From the NCBI GenBank assembly GCA_002698965.1, contig PAAT01000089.1, forward strand, positions 1-49,534: a DNA stretch of 49,534 bases, in the 5' to 3' direction. A program made the translations under genes and the position numbers. The stretch's first letter is position 1. Every line of letters begins with the position of its first letter. This DNA is from Rhodopirellula sp. (lineage in GTDB: Bacteria > Planctomycetota > Planctomycetia > Pirellulales > Pirellulaceae). The notes under the pieces were generated by a model. That model was not told where the DNA came from, searched no databases, and worked only from the letters and a program-made list of their open reading frames with translations. This document shows positions 7,942 to 17,631 of the stretch, in pieces.

Positions 7942-10326
7942 TTGACTGTGGTTTCAGCACCCGCCCAATTTCGAAAACCCAATCGTGCCTCGGCCGCTGG
8001 TATTAGTTTGCTGATGCTCATCTTTATTGCGAGCGGAGTCTCAGCTGCAATTTACACGTTGAAGAACAACGTGCAGATCGAAGGGGAACCCGGAAAAATC
8101 GGGGGGATTGGAGAATCCCCACTAGCCTCCGGAACCACAGCAGGTGAAGTATCCAATAAGTTAGTCCATTTTGCTGATGATGGGATTCGCCGTACTTTCT
8201 TCTCGCAATATCAAGTTCTCAATTTCGTTAATTCACCTTCAGGCAGCCTCGAACGAATCATGCTGAAACAACGGGTTGCAACCGTCGGCAAACGTTTGGT
8301 CGCGGTCGGTCCTATCCTGAATATCACGACCTTTGACGACTTTGGACGGCGTACAGTCACCATGAAAGATGCTCGTGGCCCTCTCCATCTTGTTCAGGGA
8401 GTTACCGAAGTAAACTCAAAATATATTAAGCTTGAGACCTTGTTCACGAAGACCCCCATTATTTGGGAAACACGACTCGCCACCAGCAGCATGCCGACTC
8501 CAATTCTCGGCAAAATCCTGAAAACTCATCTCGATATGAAGAATCCGGATGATCGGTTGAAGATTGTCAGGCTCTACATGCAATGTGAAAGATACCGAGA
8601 GGCCATGTTCGAGTTACAATCCGCCATCGAGCAGTTCCCCGAGTTGGCGAATCTCAAAGAGCAGATTTCGCAGCTTCGACAAGCTCTTGCTGACAGACTT
8701 ATCGAAGAAATCGAAAATCGGCAACGCGCAGGACAACATTCCCGGGTATACGCATGGTTAGAGAATTTCCCCAGCGACGGAGTGGCGGTGGAAACATTGC
8801 TCCGAGCGCGAGATCTACTAAAAGATTATGACGAACAGTCGAAACAACGCGATATCGTCTTTGCTATGTTTGACAAATATGCCTCCCCACTGGAGGAACA
8901 GGAAACCATAGAGGCCATCGCTAAGATCCGTAAAGAGATATTCAGCGAACTGAATATCAACACACTGCCAAGGTTCGCTGACTTTGTCAGACTTGGTGAA
9001 GATCCGGAGATCGGCTTCGATCAAAAGCTAGCCATGGCGATCAGTGGGTGGTTAATGGGGCAGGGTGAAGTCACCCAAAACCTAGCTGTTGCCATTTCGT
9101 TGTTTGATGTCCGCAACGCAATTCGTGAATATTTGACTAGCGACAATACCGAGCAACGTCGTGAAATACTCGATCACATTGCGGGGCTCGAAGGTGGCAC
9201 TCCTACGAACATCGCACGTTTACTCAATGCCATGAAGCCCTCCATTCCACTAGAACAACAGGCACACGAAGATCCGTTACATTTCACTTATGAAACAACC
9301 GGAGCAGATGACAAGATATTCCGATATGTCGTGCAATTGCCACCGGACTACGATGCCTATCGCAAATATCCAACCATTGTGAGCCTGCATGGTGCGGGTA
9401 ATTCTCCTGAACAGCAAATCGATTGGTGGGCCGGATCCTACAATAAGCAAATGGATATGCGACTAGGACAAGCGTCTCGACATGGCTATATCGTGATCGC
9501 TCCAGAGTGGACCGAAGATCAATATCAAGCTTCCTACCAGTATTCCGCTCAAGAACACTCCCGAGTGCTTTACGCTTTACAGGAAAGTCTACATCGATTT
9601 GCCATTGATACCGACCGCATTTTCCTAAGCGGTCATAGTGTCGGTGGAGACGCTGCCTGGGATATTGGTTTAGCTCACCCCGATCTATGGGCCGGTGTAC
9701 TCCCGGTTTGTGCCACAGCAGGCAAATACGTCACACGATACTGGAAAAATGCTAAACACGTTTCATTCTACTTCGTGTCAGGTGAAATGGATGGTAATCG
9801 AATAGCTCAAAACGAACGTGACTTCAATCGTTATTTAAATCGTTCCGGCTTCGACACGATGATCGTCGAATACAAAGGCCGCGGACATGACCATTTTCAG
9901 GATGACATTCATCACATGTTCAGTTGGATGCGATTTCATCGTCGCGAATTCAGCGTTCCCGAATACAACGTCACAACGCTTAGACCCTGGGACAATTACT
10001 TTTGGTGGGCCGAGTTTACGGATTTTCCTCCGGAGACGGTGACGCTACCATTGGAATGGCCTCCAACGACTACGCGTACGATGGAAATCGAAGCATCGGT
10101 TAGCCCAAACAATCGCATACGTATTAAGAGCGCAGCTGCACGCATCTCGGTCTTTTTAACACCCGATCTTGTCGACTTTGAAAAGAATGTCACGCTCAAC
10201 GTAATCGGACGTGAACGCATTGTACCTGTCACGGCCAGTGCCGAGGTCATGCTCGAAGATGTACGTCTGCGAGGAGACCGTCAGCATCCATTCTGGGCGA
10301 GGTTTGATTTCTCTCGAGCGCAGTAA
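7942..10326 (+). CDS. Membrane-anchored alpha/beta hydrolase with TPR-like N-terminal half
   Basis: This 794-residue protein has an N-terminal membrane helix (about residues 20-42), a helical middle (about 190-420) with TPR-like segments such as MKNPDDRLKIVRLYMQCERY, and a C-terminal alpha/beta hydrolase domain (about 450-680) of the esterase/PHB-depolymerase or dipeptidyl-peptidase type. The nucleophile box GHSVGG places Ser566; likely partners are Asp617 in GEMDG and His649 in GRGHDHF. HGAGNSPEQ supplies the oxyanion-hole HG motif. A beta-rich tail of about 110 residues follows. The start is uncertain: TTG at 7942 or GTG at 7948, with no ATG nearby. The likely reaction is hydrolysis of an ester or peptide at the outer face of the membrane. 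The substrate is unknown. Confidence 0.82.
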   Translation: MTVVSAPAQFRKPNRASAAGISLLMLIFIASGVSAAIYTLKNNVQIEGEPGKIGGIGESPLASGTTAGEVSNKLVHFADDGIRRTFFSQYQVLNFVNSPSGSLERIMLKQRVATVGKRLVAVGPILNITTFDDFGRRTVTMKDARGPLHLVQGVTEVNSKYIKLETLFTKTPIIWETRLATSSMPTPILGKILKTHLDMKNPDDRLKIVRLYMQCERYREAMFELQSAIEQFPELANLKEQISQLRQALADRLIEEIENRQRAGQHSRVYAWLENFPSDGVAVETLLRARDLLKDYDEQSKQRDIVFAMFDKYASPLEEQETIEAIAKIRKEIFSELNINTLPRFADFVRLGEDPEIGFDQKLAMAISGWLMGQGEVTQNLAVAISLFDVRNAIREYLTSDNTEQRREILDHIAGLEGGTPTNIARLLNAMKPSIPLEQQAHEDPLHFTYETTGADDKIFRYVVQLPPDYDAYRKYPTIVSLHGAGNSPEQQIDWWAGSYNKQMDMRLGQASRHGYIVIAPEWTEDQYQASYQYSAQEHSRVLYALQESLHRFAIDTDRIFLSGHSVGGDAAWDIGLAHPDLWAGVLPVCATAGKYVTRYWKNAKHVSFYFVSGEMDGNRIAQNERDFNRYLNRSGFDTMIVEYKGRGHDHFQDDIHHMFSWMRFHRREFSVPEYNVTTLRPWDNYFWWAEFTDFPPETVTLPLEWPPTTTRTMEIEASVSPNNRIRIKSAAARISVFLTPDLVDFEKNVTLNVIGRERIVPVTASAEVMLEDVRLRGDRQHPFWARFDFSRAQ

Positions 10327-10345
10327 CGACCGGCTACATCCGTTA

Positions 10346-11143
10346 TTAATAGCGAGCGAGGTCACCCACCTTGCGGTTGGGCATAACTGCTTCAAGAGAT
10401 TCTGTGGCACACTCCACCATGAACTTTAGATCGCTGGCAACTGCAATAAACTGCATCCCCTGTTCTGCGCGAGCCAAAGCACCTTCAGGATCCATTTCAT
10501 GAATTCCTGTTGGAGTGCCGACTGCTTTACCAGCCCGAATCACTTCCTGAATAGCGGCTTCATGCTCTTCCGCCGTCGGGAACGATCCGTCTTCTTCACG
10601 CATTTGAAAACGAAGATCATTTGGACCGATAAAAATAGCGTCGCATCCCGGGAGGCTGTATATAGCTTCCGCATTAGCCACACCCTCCGGGCTTTCCGTT
10701 TGCAGCACAACAAGAATTTCATCATTTGCCTGAGCTCGGTAATCCCCGGCTGTAGCGCCAAAATTCATGTTGTGGCTCCCACCGCCAACGCTACGATTCC
10801 CCTCCGGTGGAAACTTAGCTGCGGCGATCGCCGTCTTTGCCTGTTCCACGGTATCGACCATCGGCACTACGATTCCCCATGCACCGGCGTCTAATACTCG
10901 TTTAATGTAATGATGGCTGCCCTCCGGAACACGAGCCAAAGGTACGCAACCAGCATCTGCTACGGCGGCAAATACCTGTTCGGCCTGGCTCCAATCAAAC
11001 GCTCCATGTTCAATGTCCAGCGTTAACCAATCCCAACCCATCCGCGACATAACTCGAGTACCAAGAAAATTCCCCAGGGTAAGCCAGGTACCAAAAGTTG
11101 GTTCGCCGTTTCGTAGTTTTTCTTTTACTGGATTCTTTCGCAT
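10346..11143 (-). CDS. HpcH/HpaI aldolase family protein
   Basis: This 265-residue cytoplasmic enzyme is a class II (metal-dependent) aldolase of the HpcH/HpaI family. These split 2-keto-4-hydroxy acids such as 4-hydroxy-2-oxoheptanedioate or 2-keto-3-deoxy-L-rhamnonate into pyruvate and an aldehyde. Visible signatures are [10 protein letters not shown] with the catalytic-type histidine near residue 46, ARVPE near 70, the metal ligands Glu150 (LQTESPEG) and Asp176 (FIGPNDL). I chose the ATG at 11143, which begins [10 protein letters not shown] and has AAGG upstream, over one 33 bases further out. The gene stands alone, convergent with the hydrolase and divergent from the PCMT gene. The sugar acid used is not decidable here. 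Confidence 0.85.
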   Translation of the reverse strand: MRKNPVKEKLRNGEPTFGTWLTLGNFLGTRVMSRMGWDWLTLDIEHGAFDWSQAEQVFAAVADAGCVPLARVPEGSHHYIKRVLDAGAWGIVVPMVDTVEQAKTAIAAAKFPPEGNRSVGGGSHNMNFGATAGDYRAQANDEILVVLQTESPEGVANAEAIYSLPGCDAIFIGPNDLRFQMREEDGSFPTAEEHEAAIQEVIRAGKAVGTPTGIHEMDPEGALARAEQGMQFIAVASDLKFMVECATESLEAVMPNRKVGDLARY

Positions 11144-11307
11144 GGATCGGACACCTTTACGGTAATGAGGGTTCAAAAAATGGATAATACTAGTCTTTCA
11201 AACTCCCGAGGGACTCTCAAGTACCCCCAGGAAGAATTCGAAAACTACTGACTTGCTAAATCTATGGTTAGGAAAGTCCGATATTAAAAAAGAAGGGAGA
11301 TTTCACA

Positions 11308-12558
11308 ATGACACGACGAAGCCCAGGCCCATTATCCCGTCAAGCAATCCAGCTTGTCTGTCGTAGTGCTGTATTCTGTCTTTTACTGGTCAACGTAATA
11401 CAAGCACAGATTGCAGACCGTTACGAAGCCGCTCGTAAGAAGATGGTACATACTGCGGTTATTGGCAGTGGAGTCAAACATGAACGCGTGATTCAGTCGA
11501 TGCTGACAACTCCTCGACATGAATTCGTGCCGATCAACATTCGCAATCAGTCCTACTTCGACATGGCATTGCCAATCGGCGGACAACAAACAATTTCGGC
11601 ACCGTTTATCGTGGCTTACATGACCGAAGCTCTCAACCCCCAACCCACCGACAAGGTATTAGAGATTGGAACCGGAAGCGGTTATCAAGCCGCTGTGCTT
11701 TCTCCGCTGGTTGGCTCTGTCTATTCAATCGAAATCGTCGAAGAGCTCGGCTATAAGGCAAAGTCAACTCTGCAGAAGCTCAAATACAACAACGTCAAGA
11801 CAAAAGTGGGGGACGGCTTTAAAGGGTGGGCTGAATACGCTCCATTCGACAAGATCATCGTGACTTGTTCACCGGAACGAATCCCCATTCCTCTCGTACA
11901 GCAACTGAAAGAAGGAGGACGCATGGTAATCCCTGTTGGACAACGATACCAACAAACAATGTATATCATGCGAAAAGAAAATGGAAAGCTCAAAGCAGAA
12001 GCACTGCGTCCAACGTTATTTGTCCCCATGACAGGTAACGCGGAAGATAATCGTCAAGTAAAACCAGACCCACTAAACCCTCAACTGTTTAACGCTAACT
12101 TTGAAACGGTCAAAGACGATTATGAGTTTATCCTTGGCTGGTACTACCAGCGTCAAGTCAAATTGGTATCCGGCTCAGATACTGCGGAAGGAAAGTACTA
12201 CGCTAAATTCACCAATGAAACTCCCGGACTGTCATCACACATGCTTCAGGGTTTTGCGATTGACGGCCGAGCTATTGGCAGTTTGGCGATCGGGGTGCAA
12301 ATCAAACTGGACGAAGTCCGGCAGGGTAGAACAAGAGATGAAATGCCTCTGTTCGCCATCTCGTTCTACGACAATAGCCGACGTGAAGTCGGCGTGGTAA
12401 CACTGGGACCGTTTATTGGCTCTCACAACTGGAGTCCCGTGCAAAAAGTCGTACGCGTCCCTATTCAGGCTCGTGAAGCTATCCTGCGAGTCGGATTGTT
12501 TGGAGGAGTCGGTGAGTTCTCTATCGATGATCTTAAGTTAAGACCTAACAAACGCTAG
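11308..12558 (+). CDS. Exported protein-L-isoaspartate O-methyltransferase with C-terminal extension
   Basis: This 416-residue protein joins a signal peptide (residues 1-33), a PCMT domain (about 36-238) and a C-terminal beta-rich domain (about 255-416). PCMT transfers a methyl group from SAM to isoaspartate in damaged proteins. The PCMT features are the MLTTPRHEFVP segment, GGQQTISAPFIVAYM (about 91-105), the SAM motif VLEIGTGSGYQAAVL (117-131) and the GGRMVIPVG strand. The family is normally about 210 residues and cytosolic. Here the signal peptide implies an exported version, and the extension looks like a carbohydrate-binding or discoidin-like sandwich. The ATG has a GGGAG site 9 bases upstream. 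How SAM would be supplied outside the cytoplasm is unclear. Confidence 0.85.
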   Translation: MTRRSPGPLSRQAIQLVCRSAVFCLLLVNVIQAQIADRYEAARKKMVHTAVIGSGVKHERVIQSMLTTPRHEFVPINIRNQSYFDMALPIGGQQTISAPFIVAYMTEALNPQPTDKVLEIGTGSGYQAAVLSPLVGSVYSIEIVEELGYKAKSTLQKLKYNNVKTKVGDGFKGWAEYAPFDKIIVTCSPERIPIPLVQQLKEGGRMVIPVGQRYQQTMYIMRKENGKLKAEALRPTLFVPMTGNAEDNRQVKPDPLNPQLFNANFETVKDDYEFILGWYYQRQVKLVSGSDTAEGKYYAKFTNETPGLSSHMLQGFAIDGRAIGSLAIGVQIKLDEVRQGRTRDEMPLFAISFYDNSRREVGVVTLGPFIGSHNWSPVQKVVRVPIQAREAILRVGLFGGVGEFSIDDLKLRPNKR

Positions 12559-12694
12559 TAACAGCCGTTTCTATGCTCGCATTACATCGGCCCTGTTGTT
12601 AAAATAGGCAAAATGGTAAGTCGTGCTTTCGGAAGTTTACCCTCAGTAATTTTGGGGAAGCTCACAAAGAAGCAGAAAAGCGAGAGGCAATTCA

Positions 12695-13456
12695 ATGCGC
12701 AATCTAAAATCCCTAATATTCCTGACGGTTCTAACACTCGGTATTTTTGTAACCCCTCAGGCCGAAGCCCAATTGCTCAACCGATGCTGTCAACCTGTCC
12801 CAGTTTGCTGTGGACCTATGATTGTACGGAGGCCGATCATTCGAAATGCTGCTGCGGAATTACGTATGGCAGCAAATTACCACCTCAACTATCGCTTTTA
12901 CCGCGGGATCGTCTTCAGTAGTCCGGTAATCACTCATCACGATAGTACTGTTACTCCAACTCCTGCCGAAGCTCACGCCGCTGAAAAACCATATCTTGAC
13001 GAAGCTGAAGGGTCGAGCGACTCCGTACTGCAACCGGTTCAGCCAGCAACTCCACTCCAACCTGTAGAGCCTCAGGGGCAGCCGGCCGGCGATTCGCCCC
13101 AGCAAGAGCCTGGTCTGGATGCTGAACCGCAACAACCACAAGCGGCACCAGAAGACCAACCAGCCAATGAAGACGCCTTCCAGATTGAACAACCAACAAC
13201 CGCTACAATTGTGGTGACAGTGCCAAAAAACGCCACCGTGACTGTCAATGGCAAGCCAACCTCTTCGACTGGCACGACGCGTACTTTTATATCACGCAAT
13301 CTCGATCCAACTGGTCGCTATCGGTACAACGTCGAAGTCAGTTGGAAGATCGGCCCCTCCATTTTCAAAGTTGCCGAAGCGATTGAGTTAGCTCCTGGTC
13401 AAACCATTGCTAAATCTTTTTCCAATCCTTACGCACCTATCGTAGTAAAAAAATAG
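12695..13456 (+). CDS. Exported TIGR03000-type domain protein
   Basis: This 253-residue protein has a signal peptide (about 1-25), a cysteine-containing stretch (CCQPVPVCCGP), a region rich in Pro, Gln and Glu (about 95-165), and a C-terminal domain (about 168-245) with VPKNATVTVNGKPTSSTGTTR and RYNVEVSW. That pattern of a V-P-x-x-A-x-V-x-V-N/D-G-x-x-T strand and a later Y-x-V segment is that of the planctomycete-specific TIGR03000 domain, whose role is unknown. An AGAGG site precedes the ATG by 6 bases. A clear terminator follows at 13501-13540, so this gene ends its own transcript. Confidence 0.82.
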   Translation: MRNLKSLIFLTVLTLGIFVTPQAEAQLLNRCCQPVPVCCGPMIVRRPIIRNAAAELRMAANYHLNYRFYRGIVFSSPVITHHDSTVTPTPAEAHAAEKPYLDEAEGSSDSVLQPVQPATPLQPVEPQGQPAGDSPQQEPGLDAEPQQPQAAPEDQPANEDAFQIEQPTTATIVVTVPKNATVTVNGKPTSSTGTTRTFISRNLDPTGRYRYNVEVSWKIGPSIFKVAEAIELAPGQTIAKSFSNPYAPIVVKK

Positions 13457-13500
13457 CTTTGAATTAGCCGTTGCCGATTTACACGACCGAATACATACTA

Positions 13501-13540
13501 AAAAGTTCCTTAGCCAGAGACCTGTCTAAGGGGCTTTTTT
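13501..13540 (+). terminator. Rho-independent terminator after TIGR03000-type gene
   Basis: A 13-pair stem joins 13501-13513 (AAAAGTTCCTTAG) with 13526-13538 (CTAAGGGGCTTTT), with two G-U pairs and a 12-base loop. A T-rich tract ends at 13540. It separates the exported protein gene from asd. Confidence 0.85.
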
Positions 13541-13591
13541 ATTGAATGGCATAAACAAACCAATTCTACAACCTCTATTAGGAACGATATT

Positions 13592-14602
13592 GTGTACGAA
13601 AACATTGCCTTGGTCGGCGCGACCGGTGCAGTCGGAACCCTTGTGCGTCAATTACTGGATGAGCGAAACTTCCCCTTTAAAACGATGCGATTCATCGCCT
13701 CCAAACGCTCAGCGGGCACGAAACTGACCTTCAAAGGTGAAGAGTACACAGTGGTGGAATTAGGTCCTGATGCCTTTGCAGGAATCGATCTGATTATTGC
13801 CAGCACACCTGATGAAGTTGCCGCAGAGCTGGTCCCCTGGGCCAAGGCAGCGGGTGCCGTTGTCGTCGATGAAAGTGGGTTCCATCGCATGCTTCCTGAG
13901 GTCCCACTGATCGTCCCCGAAGTTAATCCTGAAGCGACAAGAAATCACAACGGAATCATTGCCAGCCCCAACTGTTCAACGACTCAAATGGTCGTTGCCA
14001 TGAAGCCTATCCACGATGCTGCCCGAATTAAACGAGTAGTTGTCAGTACATACCAGGCAACCAGCGGAGCAGGGCTCGCTGGAAATGTTGACCTCGAAGA
14101 AGGTACGAAAGCGGCCGTTCGCGGTGAGGCCTATGAATATAAAGCCTTTTCTCATCCAATTGCATTCAATCTGATTCCTCAAATCGGTTCACCTAAGCAT
14201 GAGGGTTACACGTCGGAAGAAATGAAGATGGTTTGGGAAACCCAAAAAATATTCGACGACGAATCCATTCAGGTTTGCCCCACTGCCATCCGGGTTCCCG
14301 TGGCCAACTGCCACAGCGAAAGCATTCTCCTAGAGACCGAAGAAAAGCTTACTGCGGAACAGGCTCGAGCATTGTTTCAGGCTCAGGATGGAATCACGGT
14401 CATCGACGATCTGGCTAACGGCGTTTACCCAATGCCCAATAACAGCACTGGCTCAGACGAAGTCTACATTGGACGCATCCGCGAAGACCTCACATCGCCA
14501 AACGGCATCACATTCTGGTGCGTTAGCGACAACCTGCGTAAAGGTGCAGCGACGAATGCGGTTCAGATTGCTGAACTGCTGATCGCACAATCTGCTGAAT
14601 AA
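13592..14602 (+). CDS. asd: Aspartate-semialdehyde dehydrogenase
   Basis: This 336-residue enzyme reduces aspartyl phosphate to aspartate semialdehyde with NADPH, the branch point to lysine/diaminopimelate, threonine and methionine. The NADP motif GATGAVG is at residues 9-15, the active-site cysteine is Cys128 in SPNCSTTQM, and the catalytic-type histidine is His241 in RVPVANCHSES. The length is that of the family. The start is the GTG at 13592 with AGGA about 8 bases upstream. It is followed 18 bases later by truA, which makes a two-gene transcript plausible. A terminator lies 52-91 bases upstream. Confidence 0.96.
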   Translation: MYENIALVGATGAVGTLVRQLLDERNFPFKTMRFIASKRSAGTKLTFKGEEYTVVELGPDAFAGIDLIIASTPDEVAAELVPWAKAAGAVVVDESGFHRMLPEVPLIVPEVNPEATRNHNGIIASPNCSTTQMVVAMKPIHDAARIKRVVVSTYQATSGAGLAGNVDLEEGTKAAVRGEAYEYKAFSHPIAFNLIPQIGSPKHEGYTSEEMKMVWETQKIFDDESIQVCPTAIRVPVANCHSESILLETEEKLTAEQARALFQAQDGITVIDDLANGVYPMPNNSTGSDEVYIGRIREDLTSPNGITFWCVSDNLRKGAATNAVQIAELLIAQSAE

Positions 14603-14620
14603 GAGCTCTGGTTAATATCG

Positions 14621-15385
14621 ATGACAAAGCATACTTATCGAGGCAAGCTCGCTTACGATGGCACCAAGTATGCTGGCTGGCAGGTCCAACCCAATCAACG
14701 AACCATCCAGGGACTTATGGAAACTGCGGTCTATAAAGTCACTGGCAAGGAAGTCAAAGTGCTTTCTAGCGGTCGCACCGATGCCGGTGTGCATGCACAC
14801 GGTCAGGTCATCTCCTTTAAGGTAGATAGTGAACACGAACCCGATGTATTGTGCCGAGCAATAAATGCCCATACGCCGTTTGATATCTATCTGCGCGGCT
14901 TAGAAATCACCCGAGACGACTTTCATCCCATCCGAGATGCTGTTAGCAAGCGTTACCGGTACCTCATGCAACCTGGTCCGGTCATGGACCCACTCTCGCT
15001 GAAATACGCTTGGTCGCATCCCAAATCCGTGGATTTGGATGCCATGCGTACTGCTGCACAATATTTTATCGGAGAGCACGACTTTGCCAGCTTTGAAGCA
15101 TCAAAAAGTGATCGTAAAACGACAGTTCGAAACGTCTTTTCTCTCGACTTAATGGAGCATTATGCACATGATGCCCGATTTATTAAGATCGATATTCGAG
15201 CAGACGGATTCCTCTACAACATGGTTCGTAACATCGTAGGATCTCTAAGTCGGGTAGGGACCGGGAAAGAAGAACCCGAATGGATTCTGGACGTCTTTGC
15301 CGCCTGTGACCGCAAACGAGCAGGGCAGACCGCTCCGGCCGAAGGCCTTTATCTGATGGATGTCGATTACGGAGAATCCGAATAA
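14621..15385 (+). CDS. truA: tRNA pseudouridine synthase A
   Basis: This 254-residue enzyme converts uridines 38-40 in the anticodon stem-loop of tRNAs to pseudouridine. The catalytic aspartate is Asp54 in SSGRTDAGVHAHGQ. The start motif LAYDGTKYAGWQVQPN and the RADGFLYNMVRNIVG segment near residue 195 are both family hallmarks. Length is normal. It starts 18 bases after asd on the same strand, and a glycosyltransferase follows after 38 bases. Confidence 0.97.
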   Translation: MTKHTYRGKLAYDGTKYAGWQVQPNQRTIQGLMETAVYKVTGKEVKVLSSGRTDAGVHAHGQVISFKVDSEHEPDVLCRAINAHTPFDIYLRGLEITRDDFHPIRDAVSKRYRYLMQPGPVMDPLSLKYAWSHPKSVDLDAMRTAAQYFIGEHDFASFEASKSDRKTTVRNVFSLDLMEHYAHDARFIKIDIRADGFLYNMVRNIVGSLSRVGTGKEEPEWILDVFAACDRKRAGQTAPAEGLYLMDVDYGESE

Positions 15386-15423
15386 TCTGTACACCAAGTT
15401 GAATGTAGGTTAAAACCCTTGCT

Positions 15424-16602
15424 ATGAACATTGTGCACATTATTACCCGTATGATTGTCGGTGGAGCGCAGGAAAACACGCTACTCAACTGCATCGACCT
15501 GATTGAACAATACGGAGACCAAGTCACCTTGATCACTGGCCCTTCCAAAGGTCCTGAGGGAAAACTTCTGGAACGATTCAATCATCCTCAGCTCAGAATT
15601 ATCGAGGCCCCGGCACTCACACGAAATATCAAGCCCTGGCAGGACTGGAAAGCTTACCGTCAAATAAAGAAAATCCTGTGTGACATAGAACCCGACGTCG
15701 TACATACGCATAGTGCGAAAGCCGGCATCCTTGGACGTCTTGCAGCCTGGAAACTCAAAATACCGGCCGTCATCCATACCATTCACGGAGCTCCATTTCA
15801 TCCATACCAATCGAACTTGGCACGTAATTTATTCGCCTGCTGTGAAAGATACGCGGCCAAACGTTGCCATCGCCTGCTATGTGTAGCCGATGCCATGACT
15901 GATCTAATGGTCGAGGGCAGGGTGGCACTACGTGAGCAATTTACAACCGTGTACAGCGGCATGGAGATCGACGACTACTTACAAGCAAATCAATCTCGGG
16001 AACAAGTGCGTAAAGATTTCGGTTTTAGTGATGACGATATTGTTGTTGGTAAGATAGCACGTCTATTCCATCTCAAGGGCCATAAATATCTGGTCGAAGC
16101 TGCCAAACTGGTGGTAGCCGAAAACGACAACGTCCACTTTCTGTTAGTGGGTGACGGTTCGCTGCGAGAAACTATCGAATCGCAAATCGAAGCAGGGGGG
16201 TTACAGAAACATTTTCATTTTACCGGTTTAGTGCCTCCCACAGACGTACCTAAGTATCTGGGTGCCATGGACATTCTGGCTCATACCAGTCTGCGTGAAG
16301 GACTGGCACGAGCGTTACCTCAGGCCCTTCTGGCTGGCAAGCCTGTCATTAGTTTTGACATCGATGGTGCACGAGAAGTTTGCCTTACCGATATGACCGG
16401 GATACTAACAGCCCCTAAAGACATCCAGGCACTGTCCAATGCAATCAACCGTCTAGCAAAAGCGGCTGATTTGCGTGAGCAATTTGGCGCCGCAGGGCAA
16501 GCCAAATGCCGTAAAATGTATTCTCATCAACTGATGACAGATCGTATCAGGACTATCTACGAGGAAGTCCTCGACAGTAACAAAACAGCTCTGTCTAAAT
16601 AG
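15424..16602 (+). CDS. Glycosyltransferase family 4 (group 1)
   Basis: This 392-residue protein has the GT-B fold of GT4 glycosyltransferases, which move sugars from nucleotide-sugar donors during polysaccharide or glycolipid synthesis. The N-terminal half shows the acceptor-side pattern IITRMIVGGAQENTL and VHTHSAKAGILGRLAAW. The C-terminal half shows the donor-binding helix: KIARLFHLKGHKYLVEAA near 205, FTGLVPPTDVPKYL near 265 and an E-x7-E-like segment LREGLARALPQALLAGKPVI. No membrane helix is visible, so it is likely peripheral. It follows truA closely on the same strand; no other polysaccharide genes are nearby. Donor and acceptor are not readable. Confidence 0.9.
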   Translation: MNIVHIITRMIVGGAQENTLLNCIDLIEQYGDQVTLITGPSKGPEGKLLERFNHPQLRIIEAPALTRNIKPWQDWKAYRQIKKILCDIEPDVVHTHSAKAGILGRLAAWKLKIPAVIHTIHGAPFHPYQSNLARNLFACCERYAAKRCHRLLCVADAMTDLMVEGRVALREQFTTVYSGMEIDDYLQANQSREQVRKDFGFSDDDIVVGKIARLFHLKGHKYLVEAAKLVVAENDNVHFLLVGDGSLRETIESQIEAGGLQKHFHFTGLVPPTDVPKYLGAMDILAHTSLREGLARALPQALLAGKPVISFDIDGAREVCLTDMTGILTAPKDIQALSNAINRLAKAADLREQFGAAGQAKCRKMYSHQLMTDRIRTIYEEVLDSNKTALSK

Positions 16603-16743
16603 TTCATAGCGAATAGTAGTTCCCGCGACATCTGTTTTCTTGTACACTTCAGCAAATAATCTACATTGGCATGTGAGAGATCTGTGGGTACGGAACTCAT
16701 TTGCAATCTTTTCTAATAACACCAGAACTTCAGTGAGGCCGCA

Positions 16744-17631
16744 GTGGGACACGGAAAAGACTTTATCGATCAGTATCGTATTGTTCGCTTGATTCGTTCA
16801 GGTACAACCTGTCAGATTTTCGAAGCCGTCGATGGCAATACCAATCAAAAAGTAGCTCTTAAGGTTCTGACCGCACAAGCTCTAAAAAGCAAGGTAGAAC
16901 GCAAGTATCTCCAACACGAATATGACATCGCCAGCAAGTTGGAACACGAAAACGTTATTGAAGTCTTTGGAGTACGTACGACCGGAAATGATCCTTACCT
17001 ATCTCTGGAATTTGGCCAGCAACTAAATCTCAAACAACGATTGAGAGCGGATAAACACCTGATGGCCTACCGGTCCAATACGATCATTGAAACATCCGCT
17101 TTAGGACTGGACCATCTCCATGAACATCGTTGGGTTCATTGTGATGTCAAACCTGATAATTTCCTGGTAGATGACCAAGGGTCCGCAAAGCTTATTGACT
17201 TTGCTCTCTGCCATCCGTCACGCACAGGCTTTCTGACGAAGTTCGGATTTGGACGTCCGAAGGGAATTGCCGGAACCCGGAGCTACATGTCACCTGAACA
17301 AATTCGACAACAACCGCTTGATATCCGTTCAGATATTTATGGGCTCGGCTGTATGTATTTCGAAATAGTAACTGGCAAGGTTCCCTTTACCGGGACTTCA
17401 CCAGAGAATCTGCTTTACAAACATCTCAATGCGAAGGCGCCTCCAGCAAACACTCTCAACAGGAACGTAACGCAGGAATTTAGTGATCTAATTGAGAAGA
17501 TGCTGCAGAAGAAAAGAGAGCGACGGCCTGACCACCTAAAAAAAGTCCTGAGCCACCTTTCCGCGATTCGAATTTTCCGTAGTAAGCCACCGCATCCATC
17601 TGAAATCGTGCCTGATGAAGAGGACGCGTAA
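16744..17631 (+). CDS. Soluble Ser/Thr protein kinase with altered motifs
   Basis: This 295-residue protein is a eukaryotic-type kinase domain with little else and no membrane helix, unlike most planctomycete kinases, which carry large extracytoplasmic parts. Key residues are present: Lys40 (VALKVL), Glu59, Asp134 and Asn139 in the catalytic loop, Asp152 and Asp197. Three motifs are altered. The glycine loop reads RSGTTCQIF instead of GxGxxG, HRD reads HCD (132-134) and DFG reads DFA (152-154). APE reads SPE at 183-185. Activity is therefore plausible but not certain. The GTG at 16744 is the only usable start since TAATAA lies in frame a few codons upstream, and a GAGG site lies 5-6 bases before it. 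It sits between a glycosyltransferase and accA. Confidence 0.88.
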   Translation: MGHGKDFIDQYRIVRLIRSGTTCQIFEAVDGNTNQKVALKVLTAQALKSKVERKYLQHEYDIASKLEHENVIEVFGVRTTGNDPYLSLEFGQQLNLKQRLRADKHLMAYRSNTIIETSALGLDHLHEHRWVHCDVKPDNFLVDDQGSAKLIDFALCHPSRTGFLTKFGFGRPKGIAGTRSYMSPEQIRQQPLDIRSDIYGLGCMYFEIVTGKVPFTGTSPENLLYKHLNAKAPPANTLNRNVTQEFSDLIEKMLQKKRERRPDHLKKVLSHLSAIRIFRSKPPHPSEIVPDEEDA

